64,000 nucleotides of DNA, taken from contig CP065006.1 of assembly GCA_016699695.1 (NCBI GenBank), positions 3,902,375-3,966,374 on the forward strand, read 5' to 3'. Each line of letters starts with the position of its first letter. The first letter of the stretch is position 1. Source of the DNA: Bacteroidota bacterium. Its GTDB lineage: Bacteria > Bacteroidota > Bacteroidia > Bacteroidales > UBA10428. Below are positions 35,001 through 43,170 of this stretch, piece after piece. The translations under genes were made by a program, and so were the position numbers. The notes beneath the pieces are model-generated. The model made no database searches. It was not told where the DNA came from and worked only from the letters and a program-made list of their open reading frames with translations.

Positions 35001-35376
35001 CCCTTAGTTCAATTTTTCCACTAACTAAATCATCAATGAATTGAAGGATTCCTCTTTCTGTAACTTCATCATAGTTGGCTTCCTGAATATTTTTTATGAT
35101 TTCATCAAGGAAATCCGCTTTTGTTTCATCGGGATTTTCAAGATAGAGTTGTCCTTTGTCGTGATATTTTTTTATTAATTGGTCAACATTGATACCAACA
35201 AGGATTCTGATTTTAGGAATTCTGTCGAGGAAAGCACGTACTTTAAAATAACCGGAAGTCCTGAAATAACCAACCAAAGCATCAAAATGTCTGATACTTT
35301 CAATATTTGTAAATACACCCTCAAACTTTTTGAGTAAACTATTATCGTTTTGATTTGTAAAAAATTTAGTTGGCAT
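32017..35376 (-). CDS. PLD-family nuclease fused to SNF2-type helicase
   Basis: 1119 residues. The N-terminal 200 residues carry a phospholipase-D-type nuclease motif (KKIHAKVYIF and then GSSNLTDAGLG). From about residue 255 comes a superfamily-2 helicase: LADVVGLGKTIIACM (Walker A), LIAVDESHKFRND (DExH-like), ISATPLNNRPQD (motif III) and LMQRIGRVNRIGSRADRIYV (motif VI). A 250-residue C-terminal region is unassigned. With the Eco57I-like methylase it resembles a type ISP-like restriction system split in two chains, with PLD replacing the usual nuclease. It lacks the other DISARM genes and BREX PglZ, so I leave the system unclassified. Confidence 0.82.
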   Translation of the reverse strand: MPTKFFTNQNDNSLLKKFEGVFTNIESIRHFDALVGYFRTSGYFKVRAFLDRIPKIRILVGINVDQLIKKYHDKGQLYLENPDETKADFLDEIIKNIQEANYDEVTERGILQFIDDLVSGKIELRAHPKKKIHAKVYIFRPATFNEYAPCEVITGSSNLTDAGLGANPDSNYEFNVSLREYEDVKFATEEFERLWDESVPILQAEAERIKNQTYLRDDFTPFELYIKMLIEYFGKRVDYDPYNIDLLLPPKYIRLKYQSDAANQGYAIMMKHNGFVLADVVGLGKTIIACMIIKKFIYENGTHTKVLVVVPPAIEDSWRRTVKDFELDNHFTFITLGSLHKILDRNNYSYPNPEEIDLIAVDESHKFRNDYTEMYLALQEICKMPRSRAAENGDLRKKVILISATPLNNRPQDIENQLYLFQDRRNSTLENIRNLQEYFKPINEQYKKLAYEKKLNIKKLKALFQKLRDDVVEPLVIRRTRTDIESNKEYLEDLEVQGIKFPKVGDPIALYYELDGKLSELFFDTVSLITNLDEEGNKIDGLGYYRYRAIEFLSKDEDKKMYGNVESISGRLSAIMKTLLVKRLESSFYAFTQSLSRFQKAIDNMLAMFDDNRVFIAPDLDINKLLEEGLSYDEIEAKINEKGGNNKEYRKDAFDKKFIALLKQDKEKVDDLIERWSKVKKDPKLIEFAKQILEEFFKPNQNISGKLIIFSESKETAEELTVKLSKITKKKVLTVSAENRKYVENTIRDNFDANLEEDKWQTEYDIIITTEVLAEGINLHRSNVIVNYDVPWNSTRLMQRIGRVNRIGSRADRIYVYNYYPSAHGDAQIHLVNNALRKLQAFHTAFGEDNKVFSILEEKGEGALFGNKIQKEESEILKYLNELRDFRKKHPKIFNDISKIPNKARCGRKLPDSKQLTLLDTETGEINYPLQNTSLSYLKSENHPGIFCLITPEMNIIEMNFLQAVKLFKAPDTEKAISLHELHHKETLAGLEYFKSEKNQENVQTVSRRNLSPAENKAISNINALVKIAPTEQKRMALIRALDIIKKGTFASKGLPKSINDFFISNAGLLKEPEKFIEQLFITVLDRYDLSPGSEEMPQSEKAHRGIVNPQIVLTQSFS

Positions 35377-35675
35377 TACTTCTTGTTCTTTTTTATTTGA
35401 TTAATGACTTCGTCCAAACCATCCTCTAAATATTCTAATTTTCCATAATTTGCATTTATACTGTCTGCTAAGAACCGAACTTGAAGTTCTTTGTAATCGA
35501 TTTTTAGAATTTGGCTTAGTGGCTTCAAATAATCAATTGACATAGGTCTTTCACCACGTTCAACCTTGCTAAGAGTAGATGTATCAACGTCAAGTTGGGC
35601 TGCAACTTTTCTAAGTGGAAGATTTCTTTCTTCTCTTAATCGTCTGATATATTCACCAAAAGTTTCTTTTGTCAT
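35376..35675 (-). CDS. XRE-family helix-turn-helix regulator of the defence operon
   Basis: 99 residues from the ATG at 35675 (MTKETFGEYIRRLREERNLP). The longer frame to 35870 runs through G-rich element E and is not protein-like. The HTH region is LRKVAAQLDVDTSTLSKVER (about residues 21-40), and a C-terminal helical segment follows. Such controllers commonly time expression of restriction genes. It overlaps the helicase gene's start by one base (TAATG-type) and heads the operon. Confidence 0.88.
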   Translation of the reverse strand: MTKETFGEYIRRLREERNLPLRKVAAQLDVDTSTLSKVERGERPMSIDYLKPLSQILKIDYKELQVRFLADSINANYGKLEYLEDGLDEVINQIKKNKK

Positions 35676-35734
35676 TTGACTAATCTGTTTGGACAATTTT
35701 GTCAAAGATACATATAATTTTGTTTCCGGTCTTA

Positions 35735-35870
35735 TGCGCGAAGGAAAATTTGGCTCTTTGGCAAGCTTTGGTTTCAGCGTTGGCATGTGGGGCTTGACAA
35801 TGTGCCAAATGTGGGTTGGGTTTCTTTCTTTTTGCGGGTGGAAGAAAAAAACAAAATAAATTTCCATCAA
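35735..35870. repeat. G-rich palindromic element E
   Basis: Arms ATTTGGCTCTTTGGCAAGC (35748-35766) and GCTTGACAATGTGCCAAAT (35792-35810). The following segment, AAACAAAATAAATTTCCATC and on to AAGCTAAATCCT, is nearly the same as at element G. The promoter of the downstream minus-strand operon must lie in or next to it. Confidence 0.65.
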
Positions 35871-35961
35871 ATTTGCACTGTCCTGTCAAAAAGCTAAATC
35901 CTGTCTATTTTCAATTAAAAGCTATCGTATCTACCTGGTTGTCTGTCGCTCTTACACTTGT

Positions 35962-36092
35962 TGCCAACGCCCAGCAGTATGCGCAGTGCGGGGATTTTAG
36001 AAAGCCGACTGTCAGCACTACTGAATGTTGATTGCTTGTACATGGCTCAAATATAGCAAAACAACCCGTATTGCGTATACTGCTTGTTGCGT
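35962..36092 (-). repeat. attC-like site j
   Basis: Same sequence as site h from AACG onward (arms AGCAGTATGCGCAGTGCGGG and CCCGTATTGCGTATACTGCT), but preceded by TTGCC rather than GCGCCT. It marks the left part of the second 704-bp unit. Confidence 0.78.
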
Positions 36093-36671
36093 GCAGTGGG
36101 TTTTTGTTTTAAAATTTTGTCCTTTTGTCCAAATAGATGGTGAAGGCTAAATATCCACGGTTAGTTAATGTCTTTTACAATTTTAAATCCCGATGAGAGC
36201 TTATTATTTAGAAATCCCACGTTTTCGATGACGTTTAAAAATCAGCACATAAAAATCTACTTGCAGCCAGAAGTCAATTAGTGTTTGACTTATTTACTTG
36301 CACTGGAAGTCACAATACGAGTAGGAGCGAGGCTCGTCAGAATTGGCTCTCCCAATAACTCTTAAATCATTAAATTATAGAGTTCTCACACATTAAAAAC
36401 TGCACTAAATGCAAATCACAATCAAATTCTAAAAATCCTTCCGAGCGTTGAGTCCAAATGGTATCAGAATCATTGATTTCTTGCAGGTCAAATCAAAACA
36501 AAAGTGCAGCGATAGGAATCCTGATTTAGAACGTTAACTACAGAGTAAAAACATTTTCCGGACTAAAGAGTCTTATTAAAATCGAATCACATAATCCCGA
36601 AGGATACCTATCGGTGTACTTTACTTTCATCCGATTTACAGGTGTCACGGTTTTGATGCCATTGCACGCAA
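35968..36671 (-). mobile_element. Gene-less 704-bp cassette, copy 2
   Basis: I see no base difference from copy 1 (25917-26620) in direct reading, though the two lie 10 kb apart and have unrelated flanks on both sides. This points to recent copying or ongoing conversion. Confidence 0.82.
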
Positions 36672-36796
36672 CGGGCCGCCAATATGAGCTGGCTGGGATT
36701 AAAACCACCAACCAAACAAACCAGCGATACCGCGGATTAAATATACAAACTTTTCTATTTCTGCAACCCCCAGCTTGCTTATATTGGCTGTTAGTG
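36666..36796 (-). repeat. attC-like site k
   Basis: Arms GCCAATATGAGCTGGCTGGG and CCCAGCTTGCTTATATTGGC, ends GCAACG and TGTTAGTGC. Very close to b and f over the palindrome, but it belongs to a different cassette (membrane protein). Confidence 0.78.
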
Positions 36797-36816
36797 CTAG
36801 TTATAGGACACCTAAA

Positions 36817-37707
36817 TCAAAATAAGAAATAGAATATCATGCCAACTATACACCCATATAGAAGTCCTGTTATTATATTGTATTTAAATCTCAGTTTTTT
36901 AATTTCATTTTTTTGGGATTTTTTAATCTTAAAAAGTAGACTTGGAACAGGTATCAATGCCATTTTATAAAATAACCAAAAATCAACAACTTGAGAATTT
37001 TTCAATATTAGTTTTATGCTATAATCAAGATGGTTTTGATGAGAAGTAAGTATAATAAAAATAAAGATGATTGTTGATAAAATATATTCTTGGTCACTTG
37101 ATGTTAGTACCATAGATAGGTATACGGCAGATAAAATCGATATGGCTAATATGTTATAGAGAATTCTTTTTTTTCTGCTAATTCGAATGGTTGCTATGTT
37201 TTCTTTAACCTCAAAACTATAGTCTTTTAATACTTCGTTAATAAGTCCAAAAGCAAGTTTGAAATTATCCAGATATAAAGGCTCTGAAATATAAAGGCCA
37301 ACCCTTAAAAAGAGATATAATAAAGCAACTAATAAAGGGCATATCAGAAAGCCATAAATACCACTTGCAACAAATATCAAAGTGCTTGTGATGCCTAGAC
37401 AGAGCAACATCATAAACTTTGTAAAAACGGTAAGTCTAACAGTTAAATCAACTTTTGTTTTTCCCTCATGACAATTATAGCTACCTATTAATTCAAAGAG
37501 ACTGTATATAAACCTATCTCCAGAATAATCAGGGATCAGTATATTATAAGGATGATTAATAGTAAATGTCTTTGCCTCTACTACACCTTTTAATCCTCGT
37601 ATGGAATCTTTATTCCTCTCAGAGAACTTTGATTTGAACTTTCTGCGAAAATCTTCTTCTGAAAAATTCAAGTCAAGACTATATTTCTTTTTAAGTAGGT
37701 ATTTCAT
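36817..37707 (-). CDS. Hypothetical membrane protein in a cassette
   Basis: 296 residues. An N-terminal soluble part (1-95, FSEEDFRRKFKSKFSERNKD) is followed by two helices (about 98-145), a soluble segment, two more helices (about 185-225) and a final C-terminal helix (LLYGCIVGMIFYFLF). No family is recognised. A membrane protein alone in a cassette beside defence genes could be an effector or immunity protein, which is only inference. The start lies 14 bp from site l and the stop 20 bp from site k. Confidence 0.65.
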   Translation of the reverse strand: MKYLLKKKYSLDLNFSEEDFRRKFKSKFSERNKDSIRGLKGVVEAKTFTINHPYNILIPDYSGDRFIYSLFELIGSYNCHEGKTKVDLTVRLTVFTKFMMLLCLGITSTLIFVASGIYGFLICPLLVALLYLFLRVGLYISEPLYLDNFKLAFGLINEVLKDYSFEVKENIATIRISRKKRILYNILAISILSAVYLSMVLTSSDQEYILSTIIFIFIILTSHQNHLDYSIKLILKNSQVVDFWLFYKMALIPVPSLLFKIKKSQKNEIKKLRFKYNIITGLLYGCIVGMIFYFLF

Positions 37708-37717
37708 TTTTAATTAG

Positions 37718-37849
37718 CACTAACGGTCGCGGGTATGAAACGTGCCGGATTGCGGAGATGCGTCCCTATCCCACGATACAAAACTTGATGCGGGACGAAA
37801 CGCTCGAAAACCCACTAAAACCGGCATGTTTTATGACCCGTTGTTAGCG
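37718..37849 (-). repeat. attC-like site l
   Basis: The left arm CGGGTATGAAACGTGCCGG pairs with the right arm CCGGCATGTTTTATGACCCG. Ends CACTAACG and TTGTTAGCG. It is almost identical to site o at 52796, though the genes differ. Confidence 0.8.
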
Positions 37850-37862
37850 GTTCGGCTTTTTA

Positions 37863-38906
37863 TTATTCTTTGTTTTTTTCATTCCATTCTTTTTCAGCTT
37901 CTACAAGTGGTTTGTACCATTCCCAAAGTTCTTCTAATGTCTTAAAATTTGTTGGGACAGGATTGTTTTCACTAAATGCTTCTGAAGGTGTCATTGGCAT
38001 ATAATGTTGAAAATAGCTTTCACTAGTCCTACGAGGATTGGATGCAAGGGAACTTGAAAAATAATCTGACGAATAATCATAATGATGTGAATGAATAAAG
38101 TTGTCCCAATTTTGTCTAACAGTTTCTTCTTCTCTAATGTCAACTATTTCAAACTGCTCCATATTTCTCTTATCCCTTGTTCCCCAAGATTCATTTAACA
38201 TTCCAACCGCTTCAAGGTCGGATTTTGGAGCACCGTATCCAAATATAGTTACACGTTTCGTAGAGTCAGAATTGAGCCAATATTTTAGCCTATCCCATTC
38301 TTTACTAATAAATTCATCTTGGTTATAATTTTTTTGGTCGACTGGATATAAAAGCCTAGTAGGCTCAAAATAATTCTTAGTTTCTTTTGAATACCAACCT
38401 GCTGGTCCACTTCTTTTATCTTCTTTTGAATAACCTAGAGCAACAGTCCCATGCAAATAAGCAAAATAAGGCATATCAGCTACATGATTGTTTCTAACAA
38501 ACGCTTGATATAAAAATGGATCCCAATTAAAAGTCGCTATTAAATCTTTTGGTCGTAAAGCTAAAACTAGATGGTCATAGATTGTTGGTTCATTTGGCAG
38601 TTCCATATCTTTGAAATAGTCGTAAACTCTTTTCTCTATTTCAAGGATTTCATTGGATTTAGAATTGTCTTTGTGCAATTTGCTGTATAACTCTTCAAAA
38701 TTTTGTGCTACTAGGTTTTTGGGGAGTTTTTGAACAATGTCAGTCAGTCCAACAATGTCAATAAAGTTATCCATTGAAGGCAGTTTTTTACCTGTCGCTT
38801 CAGAATTTCTAAATGTAGATGCAATACTTGCACCAGCACCAAGTATTACAACATGACCACCACCACCCATTACAGTTTTTATTCTATCTTGTATTGTATT
38901 TGGCAT
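37863..38906 (-). CDS. SIR2-like domain protein (putative NADase, defence)
   Basis: 347 residues. HVVILGAGASIAS (about residues 18-30) is the NAD-binding loop of the sirtuin-like fold. ATFNWDPFLYQAF (about 123-135) and YLHGTVALG (about 148-156) supply the Asn/Asp and catalytic-His motifs of anti-phage SIR2 domains. These deplete NAD+ upon infection and cause abortive death. No second effector or Argonaute is next to it. Two small secreted-protein genes lie upstream in the same cassette, which is odd partnering for a cytoplasmic NADase. Confidence 0.85.
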   Translation of the reverse strand: MPNTIQDRIKTVMGGGGHVVILGAGASIASTFRNSEATGKKLPSMDNFIDIVGLTDIVQKLPKNLVAQNFEELYSKLHKDNSKSNEILEIEKRVYDYFKDMELPNEPTIYDHLVLALRPKDLIATFNWDPFLYQAFVRNNHVADMPYFAYLHGTVALGYSKEDKRSGPAGWYSKETKNYFEPTRLLYPVDQKNYNQDEFISKEWDRLKYWLNSDSTKRVTIFGYGAPKSDLEAVGMLNESWGTRDKRNMEQFEIVDIREEETVRQNWDNFIHSHHYDYSSDYFSSSLASNPRRTSESYFQHYMPMTPSEAFSENNPVPTNFKTLEELWEWYKPLVEAEKEWNEKNKE

Positions 38907-38911
38907 ATTGA

Positions 38912-39307
38912 CTAATTGGTATAACTGAAAATATAATTTTTCAAATCTTCAACATAAGTTAAGTTGATTTTCATTAATCCACCTCCTTCAAGATATGCTT
39001 TCCAAGAAGTTTCTGAAACTATAACATATTTTTTATTATAAGCCTCTACTTGACCATTTAGCGTGTTCATATTGAATGGAACTTGGTAGCAAACATTTGA
39101 CAATCCTGTTTCCTTGTCAAAATAATAGAAGAACGTTCCATAAACCATATCTGCGAAGGCATATTTTTGGCCATCATCAGTATATTTTACTGTAAATTCT
39201 TTATCAGGGTGCAATGCTTTAATGTCAACCAAGGTTGAACCTAAATGAGCTTGTGCTTTACCAAGTAATGGAAGCATCATGATGAGTGCGAAAATTAGCT
39301 TTTTCAT
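38912..39307 (-). CDS. Small secreted hypothetical protein
   Basis: 131 residues from ATG 39307 (MKKLIFALIMMLPLLGKAQA), which gives a clean signal peptide; the upstream in-frame Met adds a non-signal-like segment. The mature part is a short alpha/beta domain (TLVDIKALHPDKEFTVKYTD, then FYYFDKETGLSNVCYQVPFN). I do not recognise a family. It lies 5 bp upstream of the SIR2-like gene and 53 bp from the next gene, so the three look like one transcript. Confidence 0.65.
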   Translation of the reverse strand: MKKLIFALIMMLPLLGKAQAHLGSTLVDIKALHPDKEFTVKYTDDGQKYAFADMVYGTFFYYFDKETGLSNVCYQVPFNMNTLNGQVEAYNKKYVIVSETSWKAYLEGGGLMKINLTYVEDLKNYIFSYTN

Positions 39308-39360
39308 TTTGCTGTTTTTTTTGTTTTTATTAATTTTTATATGATAGTGTGTCATTTTGA

Positions 39361-39738
39361 TTATTTGAAATTTGGCGCACAGCCTAAATTTTCATTGTAT
39401 GGTTGTATGTATTCCCAAAAAGCTTTTCCTGCACTGTTCAAATAGTTAAGGGAATAATTAAACTTGGTGTTTGAGCCAACTTGATAAATATACTCTGAAC
39501 AGCTATAAGAATATTCTTTCTTGAAGCAGACAATTGCAAAATAAAGTGTTTTATAGTCAACTGTCATTTGATAAAATGTCACCTTTGAAATGGCATCACT
39601 ATTATAACTAGTGTATGTTGTCCCATATCCACCTTCTTTTTTTACATACTCCATAATTTCGTCACAGGACTGTGCTTTAAGAGCAATTGTCGTCAACGAT
39701 ATAAAGAGGAATAAAATAACTTTTTTCATTGTTTTCAA
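39361..39738 (-). CDS. Small secreted hypothetical protein
   Basis: 125 residues with a signal peptide (KKVILFLFISLTTIALKAQS); MKK at 39729 is an equally good start. Four cysteines in the mature part (SCDEIMEY, AIVCFKKEYSYSCSEYIY, NLGCAPNF) suggest disulfides outside the cytoplasm. No family is recognised. First gene of its cassette, with about 70 bp to site m. Confidence 0.6.
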   Translation of the reverse strand: MKTMKKVILFLFISLTTIALKAQSCDEIMEYVKKEGGYGTTYTSYNSDAISKVTFYQMTVDYKTLYFAIVCFKKEYSYSCSEYIYQVGSNTKFNYSLNYLNSAGKAFWEYIQPYNENLGCAPNFK

Positions 39739-39805
39739 TTTTATTTTGTTACTTAATCTTGTTAATTTTCAGAGTCCCCTGTCGGCAGTAGTTTTTCAAG
39801 CTGAC

Positions 39806-39937
39806 CGCTAACGGTTACGTGTATGGTGTCGTTTGGCGATTCGAAGCACGAACCTGTCAAACCGTTACAAAGTTTATTAAATGTAACGCCCATAAAATTA
39901 GCACTATCCGCCAAATGCACTATACACGATGTTGGCA
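39806..39937 (-). repeat. attC-like site m
   Basis: Left ACGTGTATGGTGTCGTTTGG pairs with right CCAAATGCACTATACACGAT. Ends GCTAACG and TGTTGGCAAC. It separates the SIR2 cassette from the type I RM block. Confidence 0.76.
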
Positions 39938-40009
39938 ACTGGTGTTCATTCATATCAGTCTGTTTATCATCTATTTAGCTTTTATTTTCTTGTCATTATC
40001 AATCTGCAC

Positions 40010-40180
40010 AAACCTAACCACGAAGCACAAATTTATTTTGTTTTTTTGAGCGTTGGCAATCCTAAAACCGTCCTGAAAGGCGGTTACGTGGGCAGAAAAG
40101 GCGGAAGCTCTTTTGTAAGCCTTTGGTTAGAGCGTTGGCTCGTGTGGGCTTGCAAATGTGCTTACGACTGTGCGTTGGCT
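40010..40180. repeat. G-rich palindromic element F
   Basis: Arms AAGCTCTTTTGTAAGCC (40105-40121) and GGCTTGCAAATGTGCTT (40147-40163), inner hairpin GAGCGTTGGCTC. It ends at the hsdR stop. The 100 bp before it match element D almost base for base up to the palindrome. Confidence 0.65.
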
Positions 40181-40181
40181 A

Positions 40182-43160
40182 TTATACTGCTTTTGCCAAA
40201 TCATTTATCAATATTTTAAACATTTGTCCCGCTAAAAATGCTTTGAATTCTGGATTATCATTGTATTCCTTAAAAACTTCAAAGTTGCTGTCAATATGAT
40301 TTATCATTTTCTCTTTCAAAATATCGGCAAAAGTTATCTGTGCATTCTGTAGGTCGTTTCTACTCAATGATGCACTAATATTGTCCATTGCAGATTTGTC
40401 GTCTTTTACATCTTGCATTAAATCCTGTGTCATTTTTCGAACCTTATCTTCATTTGTGAAAGTGGTTCCGAATTTATCGTTAAATGCTTTCACAATGTTT
40501 GAAAGATATTCCATTTCGGGCTCTGCTGCACTGCCTCTCATATCAGTTGGAATTGGTTTCAATTCATCGCCTTGCTGTAATTGAATATTAAATTCACCTT
40601 CTTTTTGAAGTCGGTAACTTTCCATGTCAATATTATCCAAAATCCCTTGTGCCAAATCTTCATCACGTTGCTTGCCGAGTTTATTTTGCAAATGGTTTAA
40701 AAACAAGTATAATCTTTCCAAATAAGGATTTACAAAAGGTACTATTTGAGCAAGGAAGACATATAAGCGAACATAGGTTTTACATTTTGCTCTAAAATCG
40801 TCTTGTTGTTCTTCGTTTAAACTTGTTCTAAAAACTTCTGCTGCTGCATCTAAAATAGTATGTAATTGGTCAACTGGAACATTAGCAATAATCTTTTGTG
40901 AAAATTCTTGTACTTGTTCAGGTGTGTAAACTTGAAACGCATCTAAAGCAGCTTGTAAGTCAAATAATTTATTTGGGTCGGTTGCTTCTCCAAGAATTGT
41001 TGTTTCAAAAAACGGGTCGAATGACTTTTTAATTTCTTCTGCATCGTTGCCAAAATCTAGAACAAATGTGTCTTTTTTGCCTGATGTTGTTCTATTCAAA
41101 CGTGAAAGTGTTTGAACTGCATTTACACCGCCCAATTTCTTATCAACATACATTGTGTGCAAAAGCGGTTGGTCAAAGCCAGTTTGGAACTTATTGGCAA
41201 CAATCAAAAAACGAAACTCTGATTTTTTAAACTCGTCAGGAATAGAAGCACTTGAAAAATGATTTAAAGAAGATTCTGTTTCTCCGTCTATATCACCTGA
41301 AAATGCTACAATTGATTTGTATGGATTATTGGTTTTAGCCAAGTAATTATCAAATGCTGTTTTGTATTTTACCGCATTCTTACGACTACTTGTAACAACC
41401 ATAGCCTTTGCCAGTCCATTAATCTTTTTCTGGCGAATAACGCTATCCATAAAATGGTCAATGATTAATGCAGTTTTCTTAGCGATGGCGTGTTCGTGGC
41501 TCTCAACAAATATTTTCAGCTTCTTTTGTGCTTTGTTCTTGTCATAAGCTGGGTCGTCTTCAATCTTCTTTAATAAAGCATAATAGCTTTGATATGTCGT
41601 GTAATTCTGCAATACGTCAAGAATAAAATTTTCCTCAATGGCTTGTTTCATTGAATAAAGATGAAATGCTTTAAATTTTTCTTTGCCATTGTCATTATAT
41701 TTTTCGCCAAACAATTCGAGTGTCTTATTTTTAGGCGTTGCAGTAAAAGCAAAATAACTCGCATTTGATAGCATTTTTCTGCCTTTTACAATTTCTACAA
41801 TTTCATCTTCGTCTGTCCATTCTTCTGCGTTTTCTTCATCAATTTCTTTTGAAAGTGTTTCATTTAGTTTTCCTGCTGTATTTCCGCTTTGGCTGCTGTG
41901 TGCCTCGTCAATGATGATTGCGAATTTGTTTCCGGGCAGTTCACCAATTTCGTTTACAATGTATGGGAATTTTTGAATAGTGGTGATTATAATTTTCTTG
42001 CCTTCTTCCAATGCGGTTTTCAGTTGTTTACTTCCTTCGGTAATGGCTTCAACAACACCCTTCACCTGCTCAAATTGTTTGATGTTGTTTCGTATTTGTG
42101 CGTCCAACACTTTACGGTCGGTAACCACAATAACAGTATCAAAAACAGTATTTGTATTTTCCTTGTCGAATAAGCCAACCAACTGATGAGCTAACCATGA
42201 AATAGAATTTGATTTTCCTGAACCTGCTGAATGTTGTATTAAATAGCGTTTTCCTGCTCCGTTTTCCTTTGCATTATTGAGAAGTTTATCAACAGAATCT
42301 ATTTGATGGAAACGAGGGAAAATTAGTTTTTTAACTTTTTCTTTCTTTACTTTTCCATCGGGCAAAATCTTTTCTGTTTCTTCTTCAAATAACTGAACAT
42401 AGTTCTGAATGATATTTGTTAAACGGTCTTTGGTTAAAATTTCATTCCAGAGATAATCGGTTTTTATGCCATTTGGATTGGGTGGATTTCCTGCTCCGTT
42501 ATTATTTCCTTTGTTGAAGGGCAAAAAGTAAGTATTCTCGCCCTTTAAATGTGTTGCCATCCAAACTTGTTCTGTATCAACTGCAAAATGCACCAAACAC
42601 CTACCTAAGCGGAATAATTCTTCTTTTGGGTCGCGGTTGTTTTTGTATTGCTTAATGGCATCCTTTACCGTTTGCTTGGTAAGTTCGTTTTTTAGTTCAA
42701 AAGTAACGATTGGCAAACCATTGATAAAAACCACCAAATCCAGCGAATTTTCATTTTGATTGCTGTAATGTACTTGCCGAGTGACTGAAAAAATATTTTG
42801 ATTGTAAAGGGCTAAATCTTTTTCGTTTAGGTTTGAAACGGGTTTATCAAAAAACAGTTTGAGTTTAATATTATTATCGGTAATGCCTTTGCGTAAAACT
42901 TCAATAATTCCAATTGTTTTTATTTGGTTATTTAAGCGATACAATACTTTACTTCTATAATTGTTGCCATGAATGGTTTGCAATTTCATTACTTCTTTTT
43001 CCTGCGTGTTTTGCAGAAAATTAAAAAGCAAATCATCATCCACACAATCCACACGGTTGTATTGGCTATGATGTCTTTCTTCAAAAGCATTTACCAAACA
43101 CAAGTGTTGTGTAATATGGGCTTCGAGTCCTTTTTCTGTTGTGTCGGTTTTTTTATTCAT
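40182..43160 (-). CDS. hsdR: Type I restriction enzyme R subunit
   Basis: 992 residues. The N-terminal endonuclease domain shows the PD-(D/E)XK pattern SLDLVVFINGLPIVTFELK (about residues 140-158). The translocase follows: HSAGSGKSNSISWLA (Walker A, about 318-332), FAIIIDEAHSSQSG (DEAH), YFAFTATPKNKTLELFG (motif III) and AVQTLSRLNRTTSGK (motif VI). The C-terminal helical domain binds the MTase core. It forms with HsdM and HsdS a complex that cleaves unmodified DNA after ATP-driven translocation. It is the last gene of the operon, 10 bp after the UvrD-like gene, and separated from hsdS by the Gabija pair. Confidence 0.94.
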   Translation of the reverse strand: MNKKTDTTEKGLEAHITQHLCLVNAFEERHHSQYNRVDCVDDDLLFNFLQNTQEKEVMKLQTIHGNNYRSKVLYRLNNQIKTIGIIEVLRKGITDNNIKLKLFFDKPVSNLNEKDLALYNQNIFSVTRQVHYSNQNENSLDLVVFINGLPIVTFELKNELTKQTVKDAIKQYKNNRDPKEELFRLGRCLVHFAVDTEQVWMATHLKGENTYFLPFNKGNNNGAGNPPNPNGIKTDYLWNEILTKDRLTNIIQNYVQLFEEETEKILPDGKVKKEKVKKLIFPRFHQIDSVDKLLNNAKENGAGKRYLIQHSAGSGKSNSISWLAHQLVGLFDKENTNTVFDTVIVVTDRKVLDAQIRNNIKQFEQVKGVVEAITEGSKQLKTALEEGKKIIITTIQKFPYIVNEIGELPGNKFAIIIDEAHSSQSGNTAGKLNETLSKEIDEENAEEWTDEDEIVEIVKGRKMLSNASYFAFTATPKNKTLELFGEKYNDNGKEKFKAFHLYSMKQAIEENFILDVLQNYTTYQSYYALLKKIEDDPAYDKNKAQKKLKIFVESHEHAIAKKTALIIDHFMDSVIRQKKINGLAKAMVVTSSRKNAVKYKTAFDNYLAKTNNPYKSIVAFSGDIDGETESSLNHFSSASIPDEFKKSEFRFLIVANKFQTGFDQPLLHTMYVDKKLGGVNAVQTLSRLNRTTSGKKDTFVLDFGNDAEEIKKSFDPFFETTILGEATDPNKLFDLQAALDAFQVYTPEQVQEFSQKIIANVPVDQLHTILDAAAEVFRTSLNEEQQDDFRAKCKTYVRLYVFLAQIVPFVNPYLERLYLFLNHLQNKLGKQRDEDLAQGILDNIDMESYRLQKEGEFNIQLQQGDELKPIPTDMRGSAAEPEMEYLSNIVKAFNDKFGTTFTNEDKVRKMTQDLMQDVKDDKSAMDNISASLSRNDLQNAQITFADILKEKMINHIDSNFEVFKEYNDNPEFKAFLAGQMFKILINDLAKAV

Positions 43161-43170
43161 ACTGTTACAC

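Noticed and set aside
26983..35675. BREX or DISARM
   Set aside because: No PglZ, BrxC, DrmA or DrmB-like gene is present; only single components resemble those systems.
35676..35870. N-terminal extension of the XRE regulator to 35870
   Set aside because: The extension runs through G-rich element E and its residues are shared only with the equivalent shadow frame beside element G.
38912..39738. Toxin-antitoxin pair
   Set aside because: Both proteins have signal peptides and mature domains with no toxin or DNA-binding motif.
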